A stretch of 64,000 bases of DNA from Roseateles hydrophilus. GTDB lineage: Bacteria; Pseudomonadota; Gammaproteobacteria; Burkholderiales; Burkholderiaceae_C. A model generated the notes under the pieces. That model did no database searches and had not been told where the DNA came from. It saw only the letters and a list, made by a program, of their open reading frames with translations. Position numbers and translations under genes: made by a program. Positions within the stretch are counted from its first letter, which is position 1, and every line of letters begins with the position of its first letter. The DNA is taken from the NCBI RefSeq assembly GCF_026712245.1, contig NZ_JAPPUY010000006.1:1-64000 (forward strand), written 5' to 3'. This document shows positions 18,815-27,347 of the stretch, in pieces.

Positions 18815-19134
18815 TTGGCTGCCTCGATGGCTGTGACGATGAACTGGCCACCTTCATGCGCAGCCTTGAAGCGCACCTTGTCGCCGACCTTGAGGCCATC
18901 CAACAGCCGCTTGTCGCGGGCCTGGAACACCATCGTCATGGCGGGCATGTCCAGTGACCGGATCTCGGCGTGGCGCAGCGTGAGCTTGGCCGCGGCCAGG
19001 TCGATCTTGCGGACCTCGGCATCGGTCATCGCGTCGGCGGCGGAGGCAGGTGTCGCCGGCAAGGCGGGAGGCGGGGTCGCCTGCGACAGCAGGGGGAGCG
19101 CCAGCAGCGCGGCGCAGAGCAATAGCTTGTTCAT
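18811..19134 (-). CDS. CusF-like periplasmic copper-binding protein
   Basis: A 107-residue exported protein with a signal peptide (about 1-20) and a CusF/PF11604-type copper-binding barrel. The metal site pattern of the family is visible as LRHAEIRSLDMPAMTMVFQ, with the MPxMTM methionines, and the second half reads LLDGLKVGDKVRFKAAHEGGQF. Such proteins shuttle Cu(I) or Ag(I) in the periplasm. In CusCFBA systems they feed an RND pump, but no CusA/CusB gene is in the window. Overlaps the downstream gene by four bases. Confidence 0.86.
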   Translation of the reverse strand: MNKLLLCAALLALPLLSQATPPPALPATPASAADAMTDAEVRKIDLAAAKLTLRHAEIRSLDMPAMTMVFQARDKRLLDGLKVGDKVRFKAAHEGGQFIVTAIEAAK

Positions 19135-19154
19135 GGCAGTTCCTTGATGGGGGT

Positions 19155-19637
19155 TCAGCGCGCGCGGACGATGATCTTGCCGCGCATGCCGGCCTGGAAG
19201 TGGCCGGCGATGAGGCAGGCGAAGTCGAACTCGCCCGCACGGTTGAAGGTCCAGACGATCTCGCCCTTCTGGCCCGGTTTCACATGGGCCATGTAGGGCT
19301 CGTCGTGCTCCATGCCGGGGAACTTGAGCATCAGCGCTGCGTGCGCTTGCAGTTCCTGTGGCGTGCCGATGACGAGTTCGTGCAGCACGGCGCCGGTGTT
19401 GCGCAGCACTAGCCGCACGGTCTCGCCCTGGCGCACGTCGATGCGCGACGGTGTGAAGCGCATGTCGTCGTTCATGCGGATCTCGACAGTGCGCTGCGCC
19501 TCGCGGCGGTCTCCAGCGATGCCCCAGGCTTTCTGTTCCTTCTTGACCGCAGTCGGCGCGCTGGCGGCATGGTCGCCATGCGCCTGTGCTGCCACGGCGG
19601 CGAGGGCCAGAGTGACGGTAGTGAGGAGCGTCTTCAT
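19155..19637 (-). CDS. periplasmic cupredoxin-family protein (CopI-like)
   Basis: A 160-residue exported protein with a signal peptide ending AAQAHG. The mature part is a cupredoxin-like fold: RMNDDMRFTPSRIDVRQGE, VRLVLRNTGAVLHELVIG and DFACLIAGHFQAGMRGKI, carrying the His, Cys, His and Met ligands of a type I copper site (H in VLHELV; C, H and M in the last stretch). It is like the copper-tolerance protein CopI. A longer reading from 19664 adds nine non-conserved residues; the ATG at 19637 directly precedes the signal peptide and is used. Confidence 0.86.
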   Translation of the reverse strand: MKTLLTTVTLALAAVAAQAHGDHAASAPTAVKKEQKAWGIAGDRREAQRTVEIRMNDDMRFTPSRIDVRQGETVRLVLRNTGAVLHELVIGTPQELQAHAALMLKFPGMEHDEPYMAHVKPGQKGEIVWTFNRAGEFDFACLIAGHFQAGMRGKIIVRAR

Positions 19638-19644
19638 GCAGGCC

Positions 19645-21018
19645 TCAGTGGTTGTGGTGGCCATGCGGCTTGCGCACCTGAACCTCGACGTCCGACGCGC
19701 TCGCAGCCGGTGTCGGCGCGCTGGTCGCGGGCGGTGCGTCGCCCACCTCGCGCGCCACGGTGCCGGGCGGATGCTGGAACCAGCCAGGGTCCGTGTAGTC
19801 GCCGCGCTTGAGCCCGCGCCGCACCTTCAGCATGCTGAACATGCCGCCCATCGCCACCGGCCCGAACGGGCCTTCGCCCGCCATCATGGGCGCCGTGTTG
19901 TCGGGCAGCGGCATGCTCATCTCGGTCATGTCGTGCATGCCGCGCTCGCCCATGACCATGTAGTCCGGCACCAGCTTGCGGATCTTGGCAGCCAGGCCGC
20001 TGTGGTCCACGCCGATCATCGTTGGCACGTTGTGGCCCATCGCGTTCATCGTGTGGTGCGCCTTGTGGCAATGGAAGGCCCAGTCGCCCTCCTCGTCGGC
20101 GATGAACTCGAGTTGCCGCATCTGGCCCACGGCGATGTCCGTCGTCACTTCGGGCCAGCGCGCGGTCTTGGGCACCGGGCCGCCGTCCGTGCCGGTCACC
20201 TCGAACTCGTGGCCGTGGAGGTGGATGGGGTGGTTGGTCATCGTCAGGTTGCCGACGCGGATGCGCACGCGGTCGCCCTGGCGGGCCACCAGCGGCGCGA
20301 TGCCCGGGAACACCCGGCTGTTCCAGCTCCACAGGTTGAAGTCCAGCATCGTCATGACCTTGGGCGTCGCGCTGCCGGGCTCGATGTCGTAGGCGTTCAA
20401 CAGGAAGGCGTAGTCGCGGTCGACGTCGGCGATGTGCGGATGCTTCGCCTTGGGATGCGTGATCCACAGGCCCATCATGCCCATGGCCATCTGCACCATC
20501 TCGTCGGCATGCGGGTGGTACATGAAGGTGCCGGGGCGGCGCGCGACGAACTCGTAGACCCAGGTCTTGCCCGGCGGGATGGGCGGCTGCGTCAGGCCGC
20601 TGACGCCGTCCATGCCGTTGGGCAGGCGCTGGCCGTGCCAGTGCATGCTGGTCACCTCGGGCAGCCGGTTGGTCACGTAGATGCGCACGCGGTCGCCCTC
20701 GACGACCTCGATCGTGGGCCCAGGGCTCTGGCCGTTGTAGCCCCACAGGTGGGCCTTGAAGCCGGGTGCCATCTCGCGCACGACGGGCTCGGCGACGAGG
20801 TGGAACTCCTTGACACCGTCCTTCATGTGCCAGGGCGCCGTCCAGCCGTTCAGCGTGACGACGGGGTTGTAGGGCCGCCCGTTGGGTGGAGCGAGCGGGG
20901 CTTGCGTGTCGGGCGAGGTCTGGATGACGGGCTCGGGCAGGGCGGCCATCGCCGCCTTGGAGACGGCGGCCAGCGAGGCCAGCGTCGACCCCGCCAGCAG
21001 GGAACGTCGGTTGAACAT
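19645..21018 (-). CDS. multicopper oxidase, copper resistance type
   Basis: A 457-residue periplasmic oxidase that probably converts Cu(I) to less toxic Cu(II). The N-terminus MFNRRSLLAGS has a twin-arginine signal, and the ATG at 21018 is preceded by GAGGACA. Copper-binding motifs are HWHGQRLPNG, FMYHPHADE, HPIHLHGHEF and FHCHKAHHTM, in the expected order for the type 1, 2 and 3 sites. A Met-rich segment near residue 350 (MGERGMHDMTEMSMP, PMMAGEGPFGPVAMGGMFSM) resembles copper-binding loops of copper-oxidase enzymes. The C-terminus is His-rich (KPHGHHNH). It follows the TolC-like gene by 16 bp. Confidence 0.92.
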   Translation of the reverse strand: MFNRRSLLAGSTLASLAAVSKAAMAALPEPVIQTSPDTQAPLAPPNGRPYNPVVTLNGWTAPWHMKDGVKEFHLVAEPVVREMAPGFKAHLWGYNGQSPGPTIEVVEGDRVRIYVTNRLPEVTSMHWHGQRLPNGMDGVSGLTQPPIPPGKTWVYEFVARRPGTFMYHPHADEMVQMAMGMMGLWITHPKAKHPHIADVDRDYAFLLNAYDIEPGSATPKVMTMLDFNLWSWNSRVFPGIAPLVARQGDRVRIRVGNLTMTNHPIHLHGHEFEVTGTDGGPVPKTARWPEVTTDIAVGQMRQLEFIADEEGDWAFHCHKAHHTMNAMGHNVPTMIGVDHSGLAAKIRKLVPDYMVMGERGMHDMTEMSMPLPDNTAPMMAGEGPFGPVAMGGMFSMLKVRRGLKRGDYTDPGWFQHPPGTVAREVGDAPPATSAPTPAASASDVEVQVRKPHGHHNH

Positions 21019-21034
21019 GGGGTGTCCTCGGGGT

Positions 21035-22408
21035 TCAGTGGGGCGCCGCAGCGGCGGCAGCCGGCGCGGCGCCGGCGGAGGGCAGGGTGGGCGCAGCGCG
21101 GCCAAGCAGGGCCTGGTCCAGGTCGGCCTGGGCCAGCCAGAAATCGCGCAGCGCGTCCTGTGCGGCGGCCACGGCGGCTACTTGTGCGCGGGCATCGGCC
21201 AGCAGCTCGAACACGCCAATCAGCATGCCGTTGTAGCGCAGCAATTGCTCGTCGGAGATGCGCTGGGCCAGCGGCAGCAACTCGTCGCGATGCTGGCGGG
21301 CGATGTCCCACGCGCCGCGGTACAGGCCGTAGGCCTCGCGCACTTCGGAGCGCGCGCGGATGGCCGTGTCGGCCGCATCGTGCGCCGCCTCGCGGGCCAG
21401 CGCCTGCGCGCGCGGCAGCGGGCCGGGGCCGAACAGCGGCAGCTCCAGCGTGACCTCCCAGCCGCGCTGCACCGGCGCCTCGTTGGACGTGTTGCGCACG
21501 ACGCCCAGCTCCAGCATGGACACGAAGAGGTTGATGCGGCCGGCGTCCACCTGGCGCGCCGCCTGCTCCAGCCGCAGCCGTGCGGCCTGCACGTCCAGGC
21601 GCTGCGCGAGTGCCAGCGTCTCGATGTCGGGCTGCTCGCGGGCGGTCGTCGGCAGTGCGGGCAGCCGGTCGGGCACACGCAGCGCGGCAGCGTCGTCGCC
21701 CCACAGGCCCAGCAGGCGCACGAGGCGCTCGCGGCTCGCGAGGCGTTGGGCTTCGGCGCGGGCCAGCGCCAGCCGTGCCTCGGCCGCAAAGCCTTGCTCA
21801 CGTGCACGGGCTAGCGCGTTGAAGTTGCCGACGGCCTGCATGCGCCGCGCCAGTTCGGCGCCAGCATCGGCGGCCTCCAGCACCTGGCGGCGGTAGGTCA
21901 GCGTTTCCTCGGCGGCCACGGCGGCTACCCACGCGCGGCGCGTGTCCGCGGCCAGCGCCAGCACGTCGGCGGCGGCCTGCTGCTGCTCGGCCTGCAGGCG
22001 GCGCTGCTCGGCCTGGCGCACCAGCGGCAGCGTCAGCAACCGGGCCAGGTTGACGTGCCAGCCGCGCTCCAGCTCCACCTCGTCGCCGCGCGTGAGGCGG
22101 CTGAAGCTGAAGCCGGGGTTGGGCAGCCGGCCGGCTTCATCCACCTCGGCCGCCGTCACGCCCAGGCGGGCCAGGCGGGCCTGCAGCGCGCGGCTGTTCT
22201 GCAGCGCCAGCTGTACGGCGGCGTCAGCGCTCAGCGGCTCGCGCAGGCGGGCGGCCAACGTATTGGGCGGCAGCGGCTCGGCAGCCAGCGACTGGCCCGT
22301 GTGGTGTTGGGTCAGCCGGTTGACGTCGGCGACCTCGTCGCCGGGCTTCAGGCTGGCGCAGCCGGCGAGTGCCAGCGCCAGCGTCGTCAGGGACAGCGTG
22401 CGCTTCAT
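21035..22408 (-). CDS. TolC-family outer membrane lipoprotein (CusC/CzcC-like)
   Basis: An outer-membrane efflux channel subunit of 457 residues. It starts MKRTLSLTTLALALAGCASL, a lipoprotein signal with the lipobox Cys at 17. Two outer-membrane efflux repeats follow, rich in Ala, Arg and Leu, as in CusC/CzcC proteins (LSADAAVQLALQNSRALQARLAR; VSMLELGVVRNTSNEAPVQRGWEVTLELPLFGPG). It would normally dock to an RND pump and adaptor; neither is present in the window. Its start overlaps the stop of the small gene upstream by four bases. Confidence 0.88.
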   Translation of the reverse strand: MKRTLSLTTLALALAGCASLKPGDEVADVNRLTQHHTGQSLAAEPLPPNTLAARLREPLSADAAVQLALQNSRALQARLARLGVTAAEVDEAGRLPNPGFSFSRLTRGDEVELERGWHVNLARLLTLPLVRQAEQRRLQAEQQQAAADVLALAADTRRAWVAAVAAEETLTYRRQVLEAADAGAELARRMQAVGNFNALARAREQGFAAEARLALARAEAQRLASRERLVRLLGLWGDDAAALRVPDRLPALPTTAREQPDIETLALAQRLDVQAARLRLEQAARQVDAGRINLFVSMLELGVVRNTSNEAPVQRGWEVTLELPLFGPGPLPRAQALAREAAHDAADTAIRARSEVREAYGLYRGAWDIARQHRDELLPLAQRISDEQLLRYNGMLIGVFELLADARAQVAAVAAAQDALRDFWLAQADLDQALLGRAAPTLPSAGAAPAAAAAAPH

Positions 22409-22662
22409 AGCGGTTTCTCCGACGGCAGCGTCTCGCGGGCGTACGTGCGCCAGCCGCCCACGCGTTCGACGCGGGCATTGGCGGCGCGCCAGTCGGCGGG
22501 CGGTGGATCATCGGCGGCCTGCGGTGGCGGAGCCTGGCGGGGCGCGACGCGCGGCACCTGGGCGCGCGGATCGGCGGGGTCGGGGCGGGGCGTCTGGGCA
22601 GTGGCGCTCAGCGCCAGGCCAGCGGCGAGCAGCGCCGCGACGCGGGGGAACAACAAGGGCAT
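22405..22662 (-). CDS. small exported protein, unknown function
   Basis: I do not recognise the family. The 85-residue product has a signal peptide (MPLLFPRVAALLAAGLALSATAQ), then a Pro-rich stretch (TPRPDPADPRAQVPRVAPRQ) and a charged end with ERVGGWRTYARET. It has no Cys and no His. The ATG at 22662 is preferred because it gives a normal signal peptide; a longer reading from 22827 gives no such start. It overlaps the TolC-like gene by four bases and is 76 bp downstream of the His-rich gene, so it belongs to the copper module. Confidence 0.72.
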   Translation of the reverse strand: MPLLFPRVAALLAAGLALSATAQTPRPDPADPRAQVPRVAPRQAPPPQAADDPPPADWRAANARVERVGGWRTYARETLPSEKPL

Positions 22663-22738
22663 GACAGCCTCTCGGAACGGGTGGTCGACCCACCAGGCGC
22701 AACCAAGCGCGCGGCGGGAGGGCAGCGTTGGGAGGGGT

Positions 22739-23095
22739 TCAGGCCCGAGGCGGCGGGTCGGGCAGCGGCGGCACGACGCCCGTCCAGCGCTCGGCCGGCA
22801 CCTGCGCTGCGCGCTGGGCCGGTGCACTCGTCACGGTCAGCGCCAACGCTGGTGGTGGCGCGGCGGCCAGGCAGCAGGGGGCGCACAGCTTGCACGCCTG
22901 GTTGTGGTGGGCGTCGGCCGGGTCATCTGCGTCCTGGTGGTCGTGATGCGCGTGCTCCGCATCGGTCATCACGACCGGCGTCGGCTGCGCCGGCCCGCAG
23001 TCCAGCTGCGTGGCCGCCAGCAGGCTGCGCAGCGGCAGCAGCACTAGCAGCAGGCAAAGGACGAGGAAGCGGCCGGGGCAACGCATGACCGGCAC
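22739..23095 (-). CDS. His/Cys-rich exported protein, CzcI/DUF2946-like
   Basis: A 118-residue protein with an N-terminal hydrophobic segment (about 9-28) and a His-rich middle (EHAHHDHQDADDPADAHHNQ) followed by CKLCAPCCLAAAPP. This pattern is like the small CzcI/DUF2946 proteins that start metal-resistance operons in betaproteobacteria; a metal-sensing or binding role is inferred. The C-terminus is Pro-rich. It starts one base after the stop of the AraC-type gene, on the same strand, so the copper module could be read from the regulator's promoter or from one inside it. Confidence 0.7.
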   Translation of the reverse strand: MPVMRCPGRFLVLCLLLVLLPLRSLLAATQLDCGPAQPTPVVMTDAEHAHHDHQDADDPADAHHNQACKLCAPCCLAAAPPPALALTVTSAPAQRAAQVPAERWTGVVPPLPDPPPRA

Positions 23096-23096
23096 T

Positions 23097-23957
23097 TTAA
23101 CCGCCTTGCTGTCGCCAGGCCCGCGCCGACAGCCCGCCGTGCCGCTGCGTGAACAGCCGGCTCAGCGTTGACGCGTTGGCGTAGCCCAGTTCGGCGGCCA
23201 GCGTCTTCAGCGACTTGCCCGCCCGCAGTTCGGCCCGGGCGATGGCCAGGCGCCAGTCGGCCACGTAGTCGGCAGGCGTCGTGCCGACGGCGTTGCGGAA
23301 GGCCTCGGCAAAGCGGCTGCGCGACATGCCGGCCTCGGCGGCCAGCCGCTCCAGCGTCCAGGCCTCGCCGGGGCGGGCATGCACGGCGGTCAGCGCGCGG
23401 GCCAGGCGAGCGTCGGCCAGGCCGTTCAGCAGGCCCACCGGCAGCGGGTTGTCGCGCTGGTCCAGCATCCAGCGCAGCAGTTGCAGCAGCAGCACCTCGA
23501 ACAGCCGGTCCGCCAGCAGCCGCTGGCCACAGCGCACGCGCTCGGCCTCGCCGAACAGCAGCGTCAGCGTTTCGTTGAGGCCGTCCACGCGGGCCAGCGG
23601 CAGCACCACCAGCGGCGGCAGCGCGCGCACCAGCGGGTGGGCGTCGCCCTGGTCGAAGTCCAGCGTCGCGCAGACGAAGTCCGCGCCCTCGGTGGGCGCG
23701 TTGTGGAAGTCGTGCGCCAGCGGGCGCGGGTAGAACACCAGGCTGGGTTCGCTCACCACCAACCGCGCCACCAGCCCGCTGCCGGCCGCGTGGCGCACGG
23801 CCATCTCGCCGTTGCGCATCACGTGCAGGAAGCCCCGTCCGGGCTGCGCGTCGAAATGCGTCACGCCGCACAGCGGCCCGGCGTGGAACAGGCTGGCGCG
23901 CACGCGAAAGCGCTCCAGCAGCGGGCTGAGGCGGTCCAGCGGCAGGGCGTCGGGCAC
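23097..23957 (-). CDS. AraC-family transcriptional regulator
   Basis: A regulator of about 286 residues. An N-terminal cupin-like effector domain (about 1-170: FHAGPLCGVTHFDAQPGRGF, EPSLVFYPRPLAHDFHNAP) is followed by two helix-turn-helix motifs (EAWTLERLAAEAGMSRSRFAEAFR and SLKTLAAELGYANASTLSRLF). The frame is open up to 24176, across the start of the divergent gene, so the GTG at 23957 is a best guess, without a good ribosome-binding site. Two targets are plausible: the divergent carboxymuconolactone decarboxylase-like gene and the copper module immediately downstream. Confidence 0.86.
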   Translation of the reverse strand: MPDALPLDRLSPLLERFRVRASLFHAGPLCGVTHFDAQPGRGFLHVMRNGEMAVRHAAGSGLVARLVVSEPSLVFYPRPLAHDFHNAPTEGADFVCATLDFDQGDAHPLVRALPPLVVLPLARVDGLNETLTLLFGEAERVRCGQRLLADRLFEVLLLQLLRWMLDQRDNPLPVGLLNGLADARLARALTAVHARPGEAWTLERLAAEAGMSRSRFAEAFRNAVGTTPADYVADWRLAIARAELRAGKSLKTLAAELGYANASTLSRLFTQRHGGLSARAWRQQGG

Positions 23958-24057
23958 TGGGATGAATGGATATGTTGTACGGACGGAATGATACCTATCG
24001 GCCTGAGCGGGCGCGCACAGTGGAGGCCTTCCTGTACTGCAACCGAAAGGTGATTCC

Positions 24058-24612
24058 ATGACCTCCCGCATTCCCCTCGTCTCCGCCGCCGATGCCCCCG
24101 CCGCCAGCCGTCCGCTGCTGGATGCCGTGCACAAGGCTTTCGGCGCCACGCCCGCGATGTTCCGCGCCGTTGCCAACTCGCCCGCCGCGCTGCAGGCGAT
24201 GTGGGGCTTCTTCGGCGCGCTTTCGGATCAAGGCGGCGGCAGCATCCCGGCCAAGCTGGGCGAGCAGATCGCCGTCGCCGTGGCCGACCGCAACGCCTGC
24301 GAGTACTGCCTGGCCGCGCACACGGCGCTGGGCCGCAAGGCCGGCGCGTCGGCAGCAGAGATGAGCGCCGCCCAGGCCGGCGAATCGGCCGACCCGGCGA
24401 CGGCCGCTGCGCTGCGTTTTGCGCTGAAGCTCGTCGAGCAGCGCGGCCAGGTCGGCGATGCCGATGTCGCGGCGCTGCGCGCGGCGGGCTTCGGCGACGG
24501 CCAGATCGTCGAGATCCTGGCGCACGTGGCGCTGAACCTGTTCACGAACTACGTGAACATCGCGTTCGCCGTGCCGGTGGACTTCCCCGGTGTGAAGCTG
24601 CGCTCGGCCTGA
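24058..24612 (+). CDS. carboxymuconolactone decarboxylase/AhpD-like protein
   Basis: A 184-residue AhpD-core protein. The peroxidase-type CxxC is in NACEYCLAAHTALGRKAG (Cys81 and Cys84), followed by a C-terminal helical half with AHVALNLFTNYVNIAF. Such proteins often reduce peroxides or disulphides through the Cys pair; the substrate is unknown. GAAAGGTGA lies before the ATG. It is divergent from the AraC-type gene, a common regulator/target layout, with 100 bp between the two starts. Confidence 0.88.
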   Translation: MTSRIPLVSAADAPAASRPLLDAVHKAFGATPAMFRAVANSPAALQAMWGFFGALSDQGGGSIPAKLGEQIAVAVADRNACEYCLAAHTALGRKAGASAAEMSAAQAGESADPATAAALRFALKLVEQRGQVGDADVAALRAAGFGDGQIVEILAHVALNLFTNYVNIAFAVPVDFPGVKLRSA

Positions 24613-24621
24613 CGCCAACAA

Positions 24622-24648
24622 CAAGGCCTCGGGCATGCCGAGGCCTTG
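24622..24648. terminator. hairpin between convergent genes
   Basis: A perfect 11-bp stem (CAAGGCCTCGG with CCGAGGCCTTG) with a GCATG loop lies between the ends of two convergent genes. There is no T tract on either side, so transcription end here is likely but not certain. Confidence 0.55.
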
Positions 24649-24681
24649 TGGGTGGAGATCAGCGGGCCTGTCGCAGGCGGG

Positions 24682-25428
24682 TCAGACCAAGCCTTGCTTG
24701 GATGCCAGCACGGCCGCTTCGGCGCGGCTGCTGACGTTGAGCTTCTTGTAGATGGACTTGATGTGGTCGTTGACCGTGAACCACTTGATGCCCATCAGGT
24801 TCGCGATCTCCTTGATCGTGAAGCCCTTGCTCAGGTAGGTCAGCACCTCGCTCTCGCGCGGCGTCAGGCGCTCCCACTCGGGCGGCGGGTCCAGCGCGAC
24901 GCTGCGGCTGTTGCTGAACGGCGCATGCGACGACGAGAGCGCGCCAAAGCCGGAGTTCAGCGGCATGGTGCCGCTGTCGCCGGATGACGACGGGCGGAAG
25001 TGCGACAGCAGCCGGCGCGCGATGGCCGGCGACAGCGGTGGCTGGCCGCGCACGATGCGCTGCAACTCTTCCACCAGGACCTCAAAGCGGTCTTCCTTGA
25101 GCAGGTAGCCGTCGGCGCCGCACTGAAGCGCGGGGAAGAGGTGGTCGTCGTCGGAATACAGCGTCGTGACGATCTTCAGTGCCGGCGACCCGGAGAGCTC
25201 CGTCAGGAACTCCATGCCGTTGCCGTCAGGCAGTTCCAGGTCGACCAGGATGAGCTTGAAGCCGGCATCGGGCGAAGTTCCGGCGAGCTTGGCGACCTGG
25301 CGGCGCGCGTTCTCCAGATCGCCGACTTCGGTGATTTCCATCGCATCGCTGAAGCTCTCGCGCACCACGCGGCACAGGAAGCTGCGGGCAACGGGGTTGT
25401 CTTCGATGATGAGGACTTTGACGGTCAT
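24682..25428 (-). CDS. LuxR/NarL-type response regulator (orphan)
   Basis: A 248-residue regulator. The receiver domain (about 1-125) has the acidic pair Glu9-Asp10, phosphorylatable Asp63 in LILVDLELPDG, and the switch Thr and Lys in TTLYSDD and LLKED. A Ser/Gly/Pro-rich linker of about 50 residues (FRPSSSGDSGTMPL to ALDPPPEWE) leads to a LuxR-type HTH (LTPRESEVLTYLSKGF, then ANLMGIKWFTVNDHIKSIYK). The ATG at 25428 is used; an in-frame ATG at 25464 adds twelve non-conserved residues. No histidine kinase gene is adjacent, so its sensor is elsewhere. Confidence 0.92.
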   Translation of the reverse strand: MTVKVLIIEDNPVARSFLCRVVRESFSDAMEITEVGDLENARRQVAKLAGTSPDAGFKLILVDLELPDGNGMEFLTELSGSPALKIVTTLYSDDDHLFPALQCGADGYLLKEDRFEVLVEELQRIVRGQPPLSPAIARRLLSHFRPSSSGDSGTMPLNSGFGALSSSHAPFSNSRSVALDPPPEWERLTPRESEVLTYLSKGFTIKEIANLMGIKWFTVNDHIKSIYKKLNVSSRAEAAVLASKQGLV

Positions 25429-25528
25429 GGCGGAGCAACAGCGGCTGTCGTGTCGACTGGGCAATGTAGCGCAGCCCTCTGGTCACAACGGGCCGAGACT
25501 GCGGGGGGCAACGCCCCCGGTTCAGGCT

Positions 25529-26506
25529 TCAAGCGTGGGTAAGAACCAACTTGCCGACCACCTCGCGCGCCGCCATGCGCGCGAAGGCGGCGGGCAGTTG
25601 CTCCAGCGGCATCACGCGGTCCAGCACGGGCTTGATCTTGCCGGTTGCATACCAGGCTGCCAGCTCACCCAGCATCTTGGCGTTGCGGCCCGGCTCGCGC
25701 TTGGCGAACTCGCCCCAGAACACACCGACCAACGATGCGCCCTTGAGCAGCGCGAGGTTCAGCGGCAGGGCCGGAATGGCGCCCTGCGCAAAGCCGATGA
25801 CGAGGTAGCGTCCCCGCCAACCGATGGAGCGGAAGGCAGCCTCGGCCATGTCTCCGCCGACCGGGTCGTAGATGACGTCCGGGCCCTTGCCCTCGGTGAG
25901 CGCCTTGAGCTCGTCGCGCAGGTTCTGCGTGCTGTAGTTGATGGTGGCGTCGGCGCCCAATGCCTGGCAGGCGGCGCACTTGGCATCGCTGCTGGCGGCG
26001 GCGATGACCCGGGCGCCTGCAGCCTTGGCGATCTGGATGGCCGCTGTGCCGACGCCGCCCGCCGCGCCGAGGACGAGCACGGTCTCGCCGGCCTGCAGCG
26101 TGCCGCGGTCCAGCAGCGCATGGTGGCTGGTGCCGTAGGTGCAGATGAAGGCGGCGGCGTCCTCGAAGCTGAACGCGTCGGGCAGCGGCATGGCCAGCAT
26201 GGCCGGGATGCAGACCTCGGTCGCAAAGCCGCCCAGCCCGCCGAACGCAGCCACGCGCTGGCCCACGGCGAAGCCCTTGACGCCGTCGCCCACCTCGGTG
26301 ACGACGCCCGAGAACTCCGTGCCCGGCACGAAGGGCAGCGGTGGCTTCATCTGGTACTTGTTCTGCACGATGAGCAGGTCGGGGAAGTTCAGGCTGGCGG
26401 CGCGCACGCTCACCCGCAGCTGGCCCGCCGCCAGCGCCGGGGCAGGCAATTCGCGCCACTGCAGCGCCTCGACGCCCACCGGGTTCTCGCAGACCCATGC
26501 CTTCAT
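25529..26506 (-). CDS. NADPH:quinone oxidoreductase, MDR family
   Basis: A 325-residue zinc-free medium-chain dehydrogenase. The N-terminal GroES-like part has EFSGVVTEVGDGVKGF and the cofactor fold has the motif VLGAAGGVGTAAIQIAKAAG. It should use NADPH to reduce quinones or related enones; the true substrate cannot be read from sequence. The start is clear: AGGAGACAGAAG precedes the ATG. It is a single gene, converging on nothing, with the response regulator downstream and surE divergent. Confidence 0.88.
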   Translation of the reverse strand: MKAWVCENPVGVEALQWRELPAPALAAGQLRVSVRAASLNFPDLLIVQNKYQMKPPLPFVPGTEFSGVVTEVGDGVKGFAVGQRVAAFGGLGGFATEVCIPAMLAMPLPDAFSFEDAAAFICTYGTSHHALLDRGTLQAGETVLVLGAAGGVGTAAIQIAKAAGARVIAAASSDAKCAACQALGADATINYSTQNLRDELKALTEGKGPDVIYDPVGGDMAEAAFRSIGWRGRYLVIGFAQGAIPALPLNLALLKGASLVGVFWGEFAKREPGRNAKMLGELAAWYATGKIKPVLDRVMPLEQLPAAFARMAAREVVGKLVLTHA

Positions 26507-26599
26507 CTTCTGTCTCCTCGTGGAATGGAGCGGCCATGATAGGAATCAAGGGGGTTACACCCGGTCTCGCAGGTGACGCGCTCCCTACAATCGCAGCCC

Positions 26600-27343
26600 A
26601 TGCGAATCCTGATTTCCAACGACGACGGCTACCTTGCTCCGGGCCTGGCGGCGCTCGTCAAGGCGTGCGAAGGGCTGGGCGAGATTGATGTCATCGCGCC
26701 CGAGCAGAACGCCAGCGGCACGTCCAACTCGCTGACGCTGAACCGCCCGCTGAATGTCTACCGTGCCACCAACGGCTTCCGCTACGTCAGCGGCACACCG
26801 TCGGACGGCGTGCACCTCGCGCTGAGTGGCTTGTTGGGCTACCGGCCCGACCTGGTGCTGTCGGGCATCAACAACGGCGCCAACATGGGCGACGACACGC
26901 TCTACTCCGGCACCGTGGCCGCCGCCACCGAGGGCTATCTGTTCGGCATCCCGTCCATCGCGTTCTCGCAGGCCGAGAAGGGCTGGGTGGAGCTCGATGC
27001 CGCCGCGCGCGCGGCGCGCAGCATCGTCGAGCAGGTGATTGCCGGCGGCCTGGGTCAGAGCTTCCTGCTCAACGTCAACATCCCCAACCGCCCCGATGCC
27101 GACAGCCTGCCGCGCAAGATCACGCGGCTGGGGCGCCGCCATTCGGCCGAGGCCATCATCGAACAGGTCAACCCGCGCGGCGAGACGATCTACTGGATCG
27201 GCCCGGCCGGTGACGCGAAAGATGCCGCCGAGGGCACCGACTTCCACGCCACGGCCAACGGCCAGGTGTCCATCACGCCCCTGCAGGTGGACCTGACCGA
27301 GCATGCGTCGCTGGGCGCCTGGGCGCAGCGCCTGGGTCTCTGA
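26600..27343 (+). CDS. surE: 5'/3'-nucleotidase SurE
   Basis: A 247-residue metal-dependent nucleotidase linked to survival in stationary phase. The active-site acidic pair is in [15 protein letters not shown], followed by [50 protein letters not shown] and NVNIPN. The ATG at 26600 is at the conserved N-terminus; a frame open upstream to 26573 adds non-conserved residues. It opens the surE-pcm-nlpD-rpoS order conserved in gamma- and betaproteobacteria and lies 4 bp before pcm. Confidence 0.97.
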   Translation: MRILISNDDGYLAPGLAALVKACEGLGEIDVIAPEQNASGTSNSLTLNRPLNVYRATNGFRYVSGTPSDGVHLALSGLLGYRPDLVLSGINNGANMGDDTLYSGTVAAATEGYLFGIPSIAFSQAEKGWVELDAAARAARSIVEQVIAGGLGQSFLLNVNIPNRPDADSLPRKITRLGRRHSAEAIIEQVNPRGETIYWIGPAGDAKDAAEGTDFHATANGQVSITPLQVDLTEHASLGAWAQRLGL

Positions 27344-27347
27344 CCCG

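Noticed and set aside
19312-21453. Long plus-strand frame opposite the copper oxidase and cupredoxin genes
   Set aside because: Antisense of clear minus-strand genes with copper-binding motifs; no protein features of its own.
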